This document shows, piece after piece, positions 31,901-44,389 of a stretch of 64,000 bases of DNA. Positions within the stretch are counted from its first letter, which is position 1. The number at the start of each line of letters is the position of its first letter. Source of the stretch: Syngnathus acus (taxonomy: Eukaryota; Chordata; Actinopteri; Syngnathiformes; Syngnathidae); the NCBI RefSeq assembly GCF_901709675.1, contig NC_051100.1:7412786-7476785 (forward strand), read 5' to 3'. Under the pieces are notes generated by a model. The model did no database searches. It was not told the origin of the DNA and was given only the letters and a program-made list of their open reading frames with translations. The position numbers and the translations under genes are program-made.

Positions 31901-34900
31901 GGTAGCCAAGAGATTGTATGAGATGGGATGCTATGAGGTTTCCCTGGGGGACACCATCGGCGTGGGCACTCCAGGTTCCATGCGTAAGATGCTGCAGTGT
32001 GTGATGAAGGAGGTTCCCGCCAGTGCTCTTGCAGTTCACTGTCATGACACGTACGGCCAAGCTTTGCCAAACATCCTCACGGCACTTCAGGTAAAAACTC
32101 ACAGCAGCTGCAAGGCATGATGCCCAATTCAGATGTTCAATTCAAATATTTTTATTGGTTCTGAAATGCTGGATGGGGACAATGTTGAAAACCATTTGCA
32201 TTTATTATTTCTTCTTGTACTAATTGCTAAAAAATATGAGGTGTTATTATATTCAAGAGGCTTTTAAATTGAATACATTTGCTCGGCCCTCACAAATCAC
32301 CGTTGTTACTACTAATAAAAGGCAAATGGATCCTCACGTTTCGTGACTATTAGATGATATTGTGTATTTTTATGAGACTCACATTCATGTGGGTCAATTT
32401 GTCAAAAGAACAAAGCCCATTTTTTTAAAAATCAACATGTCCTGTTTCCCATCCTACTTAGGTACTCTAAAGAACAGGAAAAAGCTCAGCTACACACAGT
32501 CAGTAACAGTGCCAAGATGACTTTTGTGTTACTATTTATTTTTTGTTCACTATTTTTGGACCTCACGCTGCTATCCGCGGTGTTAACCAAATTATGGTGT
32601 AACATACCAAACCAAACTCAGCCGCCTCGTGGAAACATTGCTATAGAAAATGTAATTACAGCTACCTAGTGGTAACACCTGTAATTTTTTTCTTGGGGGG
32701 CACAAAAGGAGGCGTCTATTTAAGTTGAAGCGTTTGTTTGGTCAAGTGTACAACGCAGTCTGCGACTAAATTAGCTACCGTATCAAATGGAGCGGTCACC
32801 ACTATGTGAGGTAATATGCTATGTATAAAGACTGCAATCCAAATTCTCTGGGGATCCATGACATTGTAGCTGTTTATGACATGAATGCATCCTCTGTTTA
32901 AGATCTATGTGTGGGTTACAATAGCACACAGAAACCCAGGAACCGTCAGTCAACAGCCAACAGGGGAATTGAGAAATGCGATCTAAACATCCCCACTGAG
33001 GATCGCTTAAATGGAATCCCGAAAGGATAATGAACAAAAAAGACTTCCATGGAAGAATAGAAATACCATGCACTATGGAAGTCGTATATTGTATACCCCA
33101 ACAGCTAACAAGAGACTGTTTAAGTGTCTAGCAGGATTTTAAACAACTGACATAAATCCAAAGGTAATGCAGATGTGGCTATATAGGTTCTCTGAGCCAC
33201 ATTGTCATCACACAGAACACAGCTCAGTGGGGTGGGCTGCGGAGTCTTGGTGGGGGGGGCAGCAGATGTAAGAACGGGGTGGTTGTCACAAAGGCCCACA
33301 TATTCACTGTCTGTTGTACAAAGCGACTGAGAGCTAGGTGGATAGAAGAGCCCTGAGGGATTTGGAGGTGGGGGCGGAGGGGATTCATCTATGGTTCTAC
33401 CTACAATGCTGAGTTTAGATGCAGATGGAAGATGATCCTTTGATCCGTTCTCTGCTGCACATGTGATGAACGGTGGTGCAGCTGCAGGAACAAGCGTTTT
33501 TTTTCAATTTATTTCACTGGACAGTGAACTATTCATTATAAGTTACAGTGAGGAGTTGTGATTTATTGTAGTTTGATATAAACATACACAAATTCCCATA
33601 CCATTTCCACATCATCTTAACTCGGTTAAAGTAGCTTTAAATAAGATCCTACTCATTAAACATGGCTGTCTCTTTCCGATGTGCATCAAACTAACCACGA
33701 CTTGTACTTTTGAACTCAAGTACCACGGTGGTTAAAAAAAAAAAAATCACAGAGGTAAGTAAACATCTTGGATCATATTTAAAACGTTTCATCTCAGCAT
33801 CCCCATGTTCTCTGAAAATAATAGCAGCCGGGGCTATTTAGTCAACTATTTGCTCACCCATAAACAAGATGGAAATGAAAGATTTTATCATAAACCTTTT
33901 CATTAGTGCGTGCCAGAGGTCCACACCACCAACTGGGACAGAAATGAATTTCTCCAGTGCTGTCAGCCCTGAGTCACAGCTTTTGTCTTGATAAAGACAT
34001 TCCTTAGCCTTTGTACCTGTTTCTTTTTTTTTTTTTCTCAAAAGTACCGGCTGAGGGGGTGGTGGGGGTAGGTAGCTTTGTTCCTGCCGCACTCCTGGCA
34101 GTTCACACAATGACAACTTATGTACTTAGATTTCACAGCCTTGGCAAGCAAAGTAATTCTTAATAGGCGTTATCAGTGTATTGTGAACCTTAATAGTCAT
34201 GCTTTATTGTATAACAGTGTTACAGTCGACATTATGACCAACCTAATAATCATTGTCAACATAGCAACGTAATTCAAATTCCATTACCATACTGTTAGAA
34301 TTTGAACACAAGCGGTTACTACGACTTTGAAACATTAAAGTGATCATGGCTTTTATTTAAGTTAGGCACGCTTAGCAAGCGGCAACGCAAGACATTGTTT
34401 GCTTAAGTTTGTGTTATGCAACGTAGGCGGCATTATGCATCCCCAAAAATTAAATTGATAAAATAAACGTCAACAAAAGAAAAAAAAAAGATTTTCAGAT
34501 AATATTGCCAGTGTATTGAAAACCAAGTCGACATCATCTCTCTTTTGTCATAGTTTGTCAGTTTGAGGCTTTATTTTCTTATCTAGGCCTGCTACACAGG
34601 CAGGGAACATTTGCACAAATCGTTATCAGATTTTGACAGTATTTTGTTCTTATTATGTAATCTAATTAAGTAATTAAGTTATGTGTTGTAAAAAAAAAAG
34701 TGCCAGATTTAGTCAGATAAACTTCATAGCTTGTCTCATAATTTGTCTCAAGGTCTCTTCTGGTTGAGCCTTTGTTAATTCCAGCAAGCACCTTCCTGTT
34801 CGGCAGTACTTTAGTTTGATTTCATTATGGAATGTTTAACTTGTCTTAATTCTTGTGTGATGGATAGGGATTCCAAAACGTCACTTAAAACATTATACTT

Positions 34901-37900
34901 AGTTTAAAATTATTTCCTATTTTCCTTCAAATCAACGAGTCATCTCATTTTATTTTCTAGCAGGAACATGTTCCAGGATTTCATTTGAGTGTGACTGAGG
35001 TGTGCTTATTCATGAAATTCAGGCAAGCTGTGTCAAAGAAAACTGATGATACAGTTCATAATTTCTCATTTTCAAATAAATCACTAGGTGGAAATATGAT
35101 TTATTTAGTCTGTAAAAGTTTGTTTTGTTCTGCCAGTATCTGGGTTTTGCTTTGTCACTGTAAGATTATTTACATTATCCAGGAGAAGGTTGATATATGT
35201 TTCAGCCGCAGCTACGTGACAGCTTCTTTCAGCCTACCGGTTTATGTAGCTGTGGGTAAAGCATCACTGCTTCATATCATCCCGTGAATACGCTCTCTCT
35301 CTCTTCCTGTCTCTCTGACGCACGTGTAAAACCAAAATGGGAGCTTGTCCATCTTCAGCCTCATCAAGTGTGAGTGTAGAATGTCAACAAGCGTATCCGA
35401 AAAACCATGCCCGTTTCGGAATACGCCGTGCCTTTAGACAGGAATGTATTGTTTTCATACAACCACAGCTCACTGAATATGGCTTTCTAATGCCGAGTGC
35501 ACATCTGGTTTCTGCGTGGGTACTATGAATCTAACGGAGCACTGGCAAGCCTGAGTTGCTGACCGCCCGTTCTCGCACGATTAGGGTCCAAATGAACAAG
35601 GCACGCCACTGAAGGCTCTGGTTTGTTCCTCTCGGAAACCGTACGCCAAAGACCCCCAGCCCTGCACGGTCTGCAGCTGCAAGTGAGAGGATTGGCATGG
35701 TAGATTACAACTCTGTGTTTATACAACACGAAAAATCTGCCGAGTACAATATCCTGCTCTGGCTTTAACCAAGGTCTGGAAATGTCATGCACCAAAGTTG
35801 AGACCCCCACCCCCAGCCCTCCACCTTCCACCCCACCTCTACCTCTCGCCTTGCCAACACAAACAGCAATTACGGCGAGTTTAGACAGCCCCTGAAAGAA
35901 GTACGTTCTTGTCTTTTAATTTTGCTTGCTTGATCCTTCTCCACAGGGTGAAAGTCCTTCATGACCCAGTGCCACTGAAAGTATCAGTGTGTTAATGTTG
36001 TCTCCCTGTGGGACCCCGCTGACATCTGGCTCTGCTGCGGAAGCTGGAAAACATTTTTAATATTCTCCTGATAATGCCTCGGACATGTGGAAAATATCCT
36101 GAAAACTTTTGGGGCTTCATCATTTTTCTTTTTTTATTGGAAACAAAGTGTTAGAAGTTTTTCATGACGCGTCAAGCCAATTCATTCTTCCTGCAGCGTC
36201 AACATTTGCAATTTGGTGATAAAGATGTTTGTTATTTGCCTTCCAGCAACTAAAAAACACATTGTTAAATCGTCATATGGAGACCAGACATTTGGAGTGG
36301 TTGGCGATAATAAAACAAAAACAATGATGATGATGAATTGAATCAGTAAGGCAAAACAGAAAAGCAAGAATGACACATTGGATGGGAGTGAGCATGTCTG
36401 TTGCCCAAATCTCCATTAGAAGATCTCCTTTGAATTTGCAGCTTTTCTCCGTGTGTCTCAGGACACAGAACATACAATGAACTTGCTTCCCAGATCCATT
36501 GAATTGCCAGTGGTGTGAATGTGAGTGTAATTTTTTTTTTACAGCTGTCACCTACCATAGTCGCAAGTTACACATGACCCTAATGTGGAAAAGCGAATCA
36601 GAAAAAGAAGCTAACATCACCAAAGATGCATTAACTTTTTCTGAAACATCTCTTGTATTGGATTTCCTTCACTTGTGCAGGTGTATCTAGCTTGTGCATG
36701 TATAGTCCGCCCAGCATACTTCCTCCAGCACTATATCCTGTACAGCATATACAGTACTTGTTAATGTGCGTGTGTTACGACTACTCTGAATCAAGCACAT
36801 TCATCCTGAAGGGATCAGGGAAATAATGCATGACAGTAATGATTATAGTGCGCAACAACGGCACATTTGTGTAGTAATATTATAACTCCTGTGTTGTCGG
36901 AACAGCGTAAGTGGACACCCTCTTAACCCAGGCAAAAATGTCTCCTCGATGTAGCGCGGAAAGGACAGAGTAGTGCTGTGAAAACATGAGTAACCAGCTG
37001 AATCAGAACCATATGAAATGTTGCGCTCCAAATTGAGAATGTGCACAAGGCTATTACCATGTGGCACCAGTGTCGGACGAAGACAAAGAGGATGACTAAG
37101 CCATACTGAAAGACTTTCTGTGCCCGCTTATTAGCGATGCCGCAGTCCTCCTAAACAGCTGTCAAGCAACACAGCAGCCTTAGTAAGGACCCGTATGCAT
37201 GTTGAACCATCTAACTGGGGGAAAAAAGCATCTTTGTTCAGGGATTTTACCTGAGTAGGAATGGGAATGACAATTATGATTTGTTTGGTGACGGTCCAGT
37301 TAAAGTTAACATTATTTTCCCCATTAATAATATTAGATTTCCATTATTTACTTTGACAAAATTCCAAACACATCTTCACAAATTGAAGTTGGATACCGTG
37401 CAATGCCTTGATTACACCATCACAGTATCTTCTTTCTATTCTTGACAGTATGACACCTCGAAAAGATTACTTATCATACCTTATCGACGTGTAAAAGATG
37501 CAATCTGTAGAGTAAGTAGATTTAATGGGGTGTGCACTGAAGGAAAAAAAAATTGACTTCTATTATACTGTACTTTGGCTTTTCAGATGGGAGTGAGCGT
37601 GGTGGACTCAGCAGTGGCCGGTCTGGGTGGTTGCCCGTACGCTCAGGGTTCATCTGGCAATGTGTCAACAGAGGATGTTCTCTACATGCTCCACGGCATG
37701 GGCATCCACACCGTGAGTACGCACACTCCAACAGACCCGCTGTAATTTACTGTATGTGTCCGCAATCCCAGCGCAGCGGCCCAATTTATACAATCTCCCA
37801 GGGTCCATTTACATAAATATACGGTTCTGCAAACATACTTTTGTGTCAGGGTTTATTTTATAACATCAGTGGTTTTGCACAAGTTCATGCGCCCACACCA

Positions 37901-38445
37901 TTGAGTGCCCTGACCCATGAACTATTTATTTAACAATCTCTACCCCTGCTGGTCGAACCTTTTCACTACAAGTAGGAAACAGCAAATTGGCATACTTGAA
38001 GCTAAATCTAGACCTGTTTGGGAGAACAAGTTAACTGTACCTTAATTCTGCCATTTAGTGGAAGGGCATTAAATTGTTATATCGTCACTATACATGTCTG
38101 GCAAAGGCAGAATTATAGACAATGTTTGTCAGGAATAAATAATACTTTTCAAACTAATTAAATTAAATTGGATAATTTCCCATTGCAATGAACAGTGGTT
38201 TCAGCAGTGGACTCCATTTTGTTTTACAATTAATCAACCGTTCATTCCACACATGCCACATAATTAATCCAGCAAATAAATAATGGATTGTGATGCCCTA
38301 TACGTATAAACATTTAAATTTTAGTTCTCTTTTTTTTAAGGGGGTAAATCTGGCCAAAATCCTGGAAGCAGGTGACTTCATCTGCACCGCGCTACAACGC
38401 AAGACAAACTCCAAAGTTGCTCAGGCAAGAAGCAGGAAGCTGTGA
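28961..38445 (+). CDS. hmgcll1: 3-hydroxymethyl-3-methylglutaryl-CoA lyase-like 1, 9 exons
   Basis: Encodes a 335-residue HMG-CoA lyase-like enzyme. The family cleaves HMG-CoA to acetoacetate and acetyl-CoA; the 'like 1' paralogue is extramitochondrial and N-myristoylated. Exons: 28961-29059, 30120-30191, 30576-30683, 30986-31081, 31193-31341, 31752-31815, 31902-32090, 37587-37712, 38341-38445, all in phase. The start [17 protein letters not shown] matches human HMGCLL1 and keeps Gly2 for myristoylation. There is no mitochondrial targeting peptide, which separates it from hmgcl. Active-site segments are intact: [10 protein letters not shown] (exon 2), HCHDTYGQ (exon 7) and [14 protein letters not shown] with the catalytic-loop Cys (exon 8). 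The C terminus [11 protein letters not shown] is shortened compared with mitochondrial HMGCL. A human insert after exon 1 is absent. Confidence 0.96.
31402..31712. mobile_element. 295-bp hAT-type MITE in hmgcll1 intron 5
   Basis: The element runs from 31410 to 31704. Its ends are CAGTGGCGTAGCC and the inverse GGCTACGCCACTG, a 13-bp perfect terminal inverted repeat. It is flanked by an exact 8-bp duplication, GCTTTTCT, at 31402-31409 and 31705-31712. The 8-bp target duplication and CAGTGGCG-type terminus identify a non-autonomous hAT element; it has no transposase frame. It sits between exon 5 and exon 6 with both splice sites intact. Confidence 0.92.
32091..37586 (+). other. hmgcll1 intron 7 (5.5 kb)
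   Basis: The largest intron of the gene. I see poly(A)/poly(T) runs and a G-rich stretch near 33238-33300, but no exon, transposon with clear ends, or RNA gene. Open frames of 60-100 codons here lack homology I recognise. Confidence 0.55.
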
Positions 38446-39895
38446 ACGTGTTTCTTTCAAATAAATTTGACTTGATTTGGTGGTAAGTGCTTTTCCACTT
38501 TGTCTGGCACTACATTCTCTGTGTAGGGAATTTAATTTGACGAGCTTGTACTGCAACTAGGTCACAGTGTGTTTGATAGTTAAAGTATTCTAATTTGAAT
38601 GACCTTATTGTATTAATAGCAACTCACTTTCTTTGGCCATTGAGAGCCATCCTTATGAGCATTCTGGTTTGCATACTAAAATCATCTGTTGAAGGAGACG
38701 TACATATGGTGGCCTTTTTCGAGGTCGCGGTTGTCTTCATATTTTACATCTCAATTACATTCATATCACGAATAATCCCAGCAGAAGGTCAGAATCAAAT
38801 TATTTTTACATAGTTGTGTCCTTGTAAAATAATAATGTATCATTTGTAGCTACAGTTTATGTTATAATGCTTAGGTGACTCCATGGACATTTTTCTACTA
38901 GGAACAGAAAAAGGCTACCTTGACCAATACAACAAAACAGATTAAATAAATGTGTCCATCTTGGAATATATGTGTGTCTATTTACATCTTATTGTTTCGA
39001 CCATTAAACGAAAATTTATCAAACTGTCTGAAAATCTGATAAAGATTATTGTGCTTAAGAAGAGTTTATAAAGCACAGCTGATCAGTAATCCAACTTGGA
39101 TTACTGATCAGCTTGGATTATCCAAGTTATTTGCACATGCATTTAAGGGGATATAGAATCTTGGATGTTTTACCATTTACATGCCTTTTATTTCTACCAT
39201 GGTTGAAAGCCAGATGGTCATAATGGAATTAAAAGAGAATTAATTTGATTTCAAATTTCCTTTGAAATGAAAGCAGAACCATTTGAAAGAAAAACATTTA
39301 TCATGTGTATAGAGATAACCCCTCAGCATTCATCTCTGAAAGCCAAGCAGGCTCATGCTCAGCGTGAAAAATTCACTCTGTGGTGTAGACTGGAGACAAA
39401 CAATTTTCGAATCAAACTGAGTTGAAGGACAACAGCTTGGTCTCCCTTGACATGTCCTTAAATACCAAATAGCAAGCAAGGAGCACGCAATGTGTCTGAA
39501 GGCACTTCAGGCAATTCACACTGACAATACAAATACATGACAAAGGAGCGAGCAGGTTGAGCAATGCATGGATCAATTCAAAAACAAAGAATGCCTTCAA
39601 AAACACTGTAAGAGATAAACAATTACGTGAGTAACCTGTCAAGAGAGCACCAATCAAAACTTTCTGGAAAAAGAACAGCCGCTTTGTGGAAAATTGACAG
39701 AAGGGGATTGGCCAAACATCTACGACTGGAAATAATATTCAATACGAAACTTCTATATAATGAACAAATCAAACAGAAAAATATTACGATCCCACCTCTA
39801 TATTTTCTTACTTCTTGCACTCTTAGCAGGAGTGTTCTCTTTCCAAAACCACAAGGCCTTCTATGTATAGCATGGGGTCGCTTGTGGACTTTTAA
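38446..39895. other. Intergenic region between hmgcll1 and the SINE-like repeat
   Basis: An AATAAA 15 bp after the hmgcll1 stop (38460-38465) and another near 38944 are candidate poly(A) signals. A 37-nt palindrome at 39077-39113 is listed separately. hmgcll1 (+) and gfral (-) converge on this interval, so it should hold both 3' ends. Confidence 0.5.
39077..39113. repeat. 37-nt near-perfect palindrome
   Basis: AGCTGATCAGTAATCCAA, one spacer base (C), then the exact inverse TTGGATTACTGATCAGCT. It lies between the convergent 3' ends of hmgcll1 and gfral. It could be a minimal cruciform or a remnant of a palindromic MITE. No protein or RNA role can be shown. Confidence 0.9.
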
Positions 39896-40196
39896 AGACC
39901 AGTGGTTAGCACGTCCGCATCACATCACCTCTCAGTGTGGACTTAGCATGTTCTCCCCATGCTTGTGTGGGTTCTTTCTGGGCACTCTGGTTTCCTACCA
40001 CAGTCCAAAAGAATATTATGTTTAGGTCTAAATTGCCTGGAGGCGTGAATGGTTGTCTCTATGTGCCAGTGTTGGGAGTGACAGATGAATGATCAGTCCA
40101 GAGTGTACTGCACCTCTCACCCTAACACAGCTGGGATAGACTTCAGTTTCCCTTTGACCTTGAACAGGATAAGTAAAATAATGAATGGATATCGGA
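39896..40196 (+). mobile_element. tRNA-derived SINE-like teleost repeat
   Basis: The module order is 'gaccagtggttagcacgtcc' (tRNA head with box A-like core), 'agcatgttctccccatg', 'tgtgtgggttctttctggg', 'tttcctaccacagtcc', 'gtgaatggttgtctctatg', 'gctgggatagac', and a tail with 'aatgaatgga'. I recognise these modules, from memory, as a widespread acanthomorph repeat. Box B is degenerate and the copy is diverged, so it is old. It lies downstream of gfral. Confidence 0.65.
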
Positions 40197-40406
40197 GATC
40201 TGAGTTTCCAGCACTGCAGCTGCATCCCATCATGCAGTCAGAGCAGTGTAGAGAAATGTTTGATCAAATCAGAAGGTCTGTTTCGCCTCACTTGCATCCA
40301 CATCACTGTCATAAGTCACATTTGGTCGGGTTTGAAAAAGCACTGAGCACTTTTCGATGTTGTTGGAGAAACCTTTAACACACCTGATAAATTCAAGGTA
40401 ACTATT

Positions 40407-40412
40407 TTTTAT
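40407..40412 (-). terminator. Candidate poly(A) signal of gfral
   Basis: TTTATT on the plus strand (AATAAA on the minus strand), about 200 bp beyond the proposed last gfral exon. Confidence 0.3.
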
Positions 40413-40567
40413 TTACATTTTACTTTTTAATGTAAGCTTACATCTTTCACACAGCAAGAGAATGGAGACAAAGAGATGAGGAAAAATCCTCTGATAGGTG
40501 TTCAGAAAATTGACTGATTTAATGTTTATGGAAAATCTTGTGTAGTAACAACGCCATTACTTTTTTG

Positions 40568-43500
40568 AAGAGGCTGGAATCTGCTTTTGTCTGGTGTCTC
40601 GTTTCTTCTCACCACCCTATGACAAAAAGCAAGGTCAATTAAAAATCGTACTTCCTCAGTGGCATTTATGAAATCGCCTGCATAGATGACACGGCATCTA
40701 TTAGGGACATGTTCAGTGGTGTTTTTTTGCTATCAGCCATCATTGGTCCAATTTTTTTCCTTTGATGTGAACGTGAACGCAGCACATTTTACATTAATCA
40801 GCACTTTGGCATATGATGGACAATTACTGAAAAAAGAGAAGCTTGACACTCATCTATGCCACTCCCAGTCAAACACACTTACTTGAGATAGAATGGATAG
40901 ATGAAAGAAATGAGATCAGACAATTGTACCAATTTTGTCTCATCATAGTAGGAATAAACAGAGGCCATGAAGGCTTGAAATAGAAAAAAAATGCAGAATG
41001 CTCTTCTTCAAGACCGTATTTTGTGACACTTTACATTATTTCAAGCTTGAAAGATAAGAACATTTTATATATTGTTCCTGGCTTCCTTGCCGGAACAAAT
41101 AGTGAGTGAAAGCATGAGAATGCTGTAGTGCCTTTGAATTATGAGCGTTGGAATCTTGGGAAAAATGGCAAAAACAATCAGAAAAGCTTTAGAGGAATGG
41201 TGGATTTATTAACTCTAAATTTAATGATATTTCTTCTACTTTTAAAACACATTTTGCCACATACTGTCAACTGAAAATGTTATTAAATGTGTGGAGGGCT
41301 CAGGTAACAACAAATCACAGCTTTCAAGCATCACATGACCAAACCCAGAAAACAGCTGTTAAGATTTTTAATGCTTGTGTATCCATAAAGGTTTTATGAT
41401 GACGATAATTTGAATTTGGAACAAATGAATGCACTTTACATTATTTGATAGAGGGGTATTATTTGGAACTGTGGAAGTAAGCCAATTGATTGTTTGACTT
41501 TGGAAGTGCCATTTGCATGCCGGTAATTCATGGACTCACCGTCTTTTAAGAAAAACAGCCACAGTCACCACAAGAATTACCACCAGCAGTGGAGCTACAC
41601 AGCTATAGAGCACATAACCTGATGAGACATGCAGCAATTAAATTCAGAAGAAAAACTTAGAGTACATGAAAAAGTAGCGAAGTGGAGTGTTAAACGCTTG
41701 CATTTACCAGATAGCCCGCTCTGACCTTCATCAGTTTCACTGATTGGGGGAGGAGTAGAGGGACCATTATCCCTCATCCAGTGGGTGTCTTAAAATAGAT
41801 ATAAGCACTCTTGTAAGCTAGTCCACATACAATAAGTGCATCTTTTACTTACTGAAGTGTGATCTGTTGTGTAGCACATCATGAATCGTGCTGCATGTGT
41901 AGAGATCGGCACCATGTACTTGTTCGCACGTGCACGGATGGTGCAGTGTCGTGCCCAACGTGGCCACAAAGGCTTTTCTGCAGTCCAATTCTCTTCCAAG
42001 AATGAGCGCTGGATTCATGAGGTGCAAACATTCACTTTGAAGAGTAACCTCACTGCAAGAAGACTCCTCGGAGGTCCAGCACTTGTTTTGAAAACTTGTT
42101 AGCAATTCTCTGCAAGACAAACATAAGCATGCACAACCTTCAAAATCGAGATTTGTAAACCATACCAAAATAGAATAAACATAACAAATTGCCTTTCACC
42201 ACACAGTTATGCAATTGTAGAATTTTGCAAGTGCACTTTTAAAATGACATCAAAGCTGTAAAGGTCAACCACAATTTATTTCCTCCCTCATAAAAAAAAA
42301 ATGAAACATGAATGAAACTATATCTAAAAAAAAAACAAAGTCAACAACACATATGAAGTGACAGCAAAAGGAGTGGACATTAACTATTTGTTGTACATTT
42401 AAACAAAAGCATCTATGATGTGGTATAACAAAAATATTCGCATCTGTATACCTGCAATGCTGCTCCTCCAAACAGCGTCTCACAGCCTCCTGACAGATCC
42501 AAAGTTGGTCCCCACAAGTGTTGCCATGTATTGCCGCTTTCATTTGTAGGCAGCTTACATCTGGTGGATCACACTCGCACATTACCAGCCTCTCGGCTAA
42601 GTCGTATGGCACACTACTGTAGAAACGTCGCATTTCTTGCCCACAGCTGTCATGGTCACACTGAGCCTCCATGCAAGTCTGAAGGACAGGTGCCAAATGT
42701 TTGTTGCACATGGAGTCACTCAAGCAAAATCTTATTTGGTGCGTGCATGATCGAGCAGCATCCTCTACAAAAAAGAAAGACAATTTCTTTAACAGACGTG
42801 AATGCCACATAAACACAACATAAAAACACAACTACCAAATTCTCTGAAACTGCTTGACTGCCAGTCAGCCGGTGTGCTTCTCTTGTGTGGAGCTACAGTG
42901 CAAATAACAATGAGACTAATTAGTTCCATCCAATTCTATGAAAGCCTGTTATTCCGGGAGCCAATTTGTACCACAAAAGCCTTTATTCACAATCGTGATC
43001 GCCTTGGGTAAACAGCAATATTGTCCGTGGCGAATACTGCACCTGGCTTTGACTTGCATTGTGCCAGCAGGTCTTCCTCCCAGGAGCACACACACCCTTG
43101 CAGCTCAGCAAATTTGTCTAATACAGCTTGGGTTGTCAGGTTACACATCTCTGACTCTTTTATTTGGCATCCTTAAAAACAGGTAGAGCAGATGTATGGA
43201 AAAACATTTTTCTTTGTGTGTACAACAGGTTCTTATGTGCCCACTACTCTTGAATACACAACAGGGAGGGATTGAGGTCACAGCATAATGTCTATCTAGG
43301 ATTGAGTTATACAGGCTTTGCTCTAGGCTATAGCCCAAGCCATTCAAGCTAAGAGGCAATTTAATGAAAGAGCCTGATGTGCTGAGGTTACGGAGAAAAG
43401 GCAGCTATTGAAAAGCGCACATTTACCCTCACACAGGCTGATGAAAAGCATCTTCTGCTTTTTACTTAAAAGTGAAATGCATGTCGCACAGTCGGAGTGT

Positions 43501-44200
43501 GTAGTGATGCTGGCAAGGATGCAAACATGAGGAACGAGAAGTCCTAAAATGCAAAAGAAAAAAAATGTTATTCTCACAGGCAAATGTATTCATACACTGG
43601 CTAAACACTGAGTGACGATGATATTATTATTGATTATTATTTTGAGTGATGTGCACGTGCGTATTGGAACATGGACAGCTTTTTGACAAAATAATCAGTT
43701 TAATATTCATATTATTGTGCAACCAGCTGTTACTGTCTTTGAGTGCATTTTTGGCATTTCCAACTCTCTAGGTAAAATTTTAAATGCTCACATTCTAAAT
43801 ACTTTTTTTAAGATTGATTTATAAAAGTGTCATAGAAGCACAAATACAGTTACAGTGATAAACCCCTCAACTATTAACAATAAGTAAGTTTTGGCATGTT
43901 ATCATGAATAAAAAAAAATGTCAAAAATCTTAAAACAAAGTCCAGATAATTGATCTTACATCTTGCTTCAATCGTTCCCAGAGGGAAAATACCAATGACA
44001 AACAAAATTTACGTTGAACAGAGTTTCTGGGCTAATGAATCACTTTGGGCTTGCCAAAATTATTACAAATTATTACAAGCACATACTCTTCAACTTTTCA
44101 ACATCATCTCAATGCAATAAATAATAGCTGCTCCCATGATAAAGATGAATGAGATAGACTCACCAAGAAAGACAACAGCATGCACAACTTTTGTCTGCAT
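40568..44200 (-). CDS. gfral: GDNF family receptor alpha-like (GDF15 receptor); last exon uncertain
   Basis: Encodes the membrane receptor that in mammals binds GDF15 and signals through RET. Exons, 5' to 3': 44200-44164, 43543-43427, 43171-43043, 42764-42452, 42109-41853, 41788-41708, 41618-41540, then a terminal piece near 40616. Exon phases agree. The start MQTKVVHAVVFL continues in exon 2 with GLLVPHVCILA, giving a complete signal peptide across the junction. Exons 2-5 give three cysteine-rich GDNF-receptor-type domains (CNLTTQAVL; SCTHQIRFCLSDSMCNK; RELLTSFQNKCW; TTLHHPCTCEQ). Exon 6 is a Pro/Ser/Thr stalk. Exon 7 is a transmembrane helix (PLLVVILVVTVAVFLKR). Joining exon 7 to the acceptor at 40617 gives a stop after KRRWW, so the tail is only a few residues and the protein about 339 aa; human is 394. 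The listed low coordinate is approximate. Confidence 0.88.
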
Positions 44201-44389
44201 GGTGGCTGACAAATACAGCACTGCTTTAAGCTCCTGTTGCTGCCTTTTTTTCTGAAAGCTAGGATACACGCCCACATTGAGTACAAATGCATTTACAGAG
44301 AGCCTGCACCTTGCACAATATAAATAATAAATATATAGTAATCCCTTCCGGGCCTTTCCCCTCAAATCCCTGATAGGGCAAGTAGCATA

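Noticed and set aside
40562-40616. gfral tail in the GGEKKRDTRQKQIPASSKK frame
   Set aside because: It does not join in phase to the clear donor of exon 7; kept only as an alternative in the findings.
42531-42812. Plus-strand frame of 93 codons
   Set aside because: Antisense shadow of gfral exon 4.
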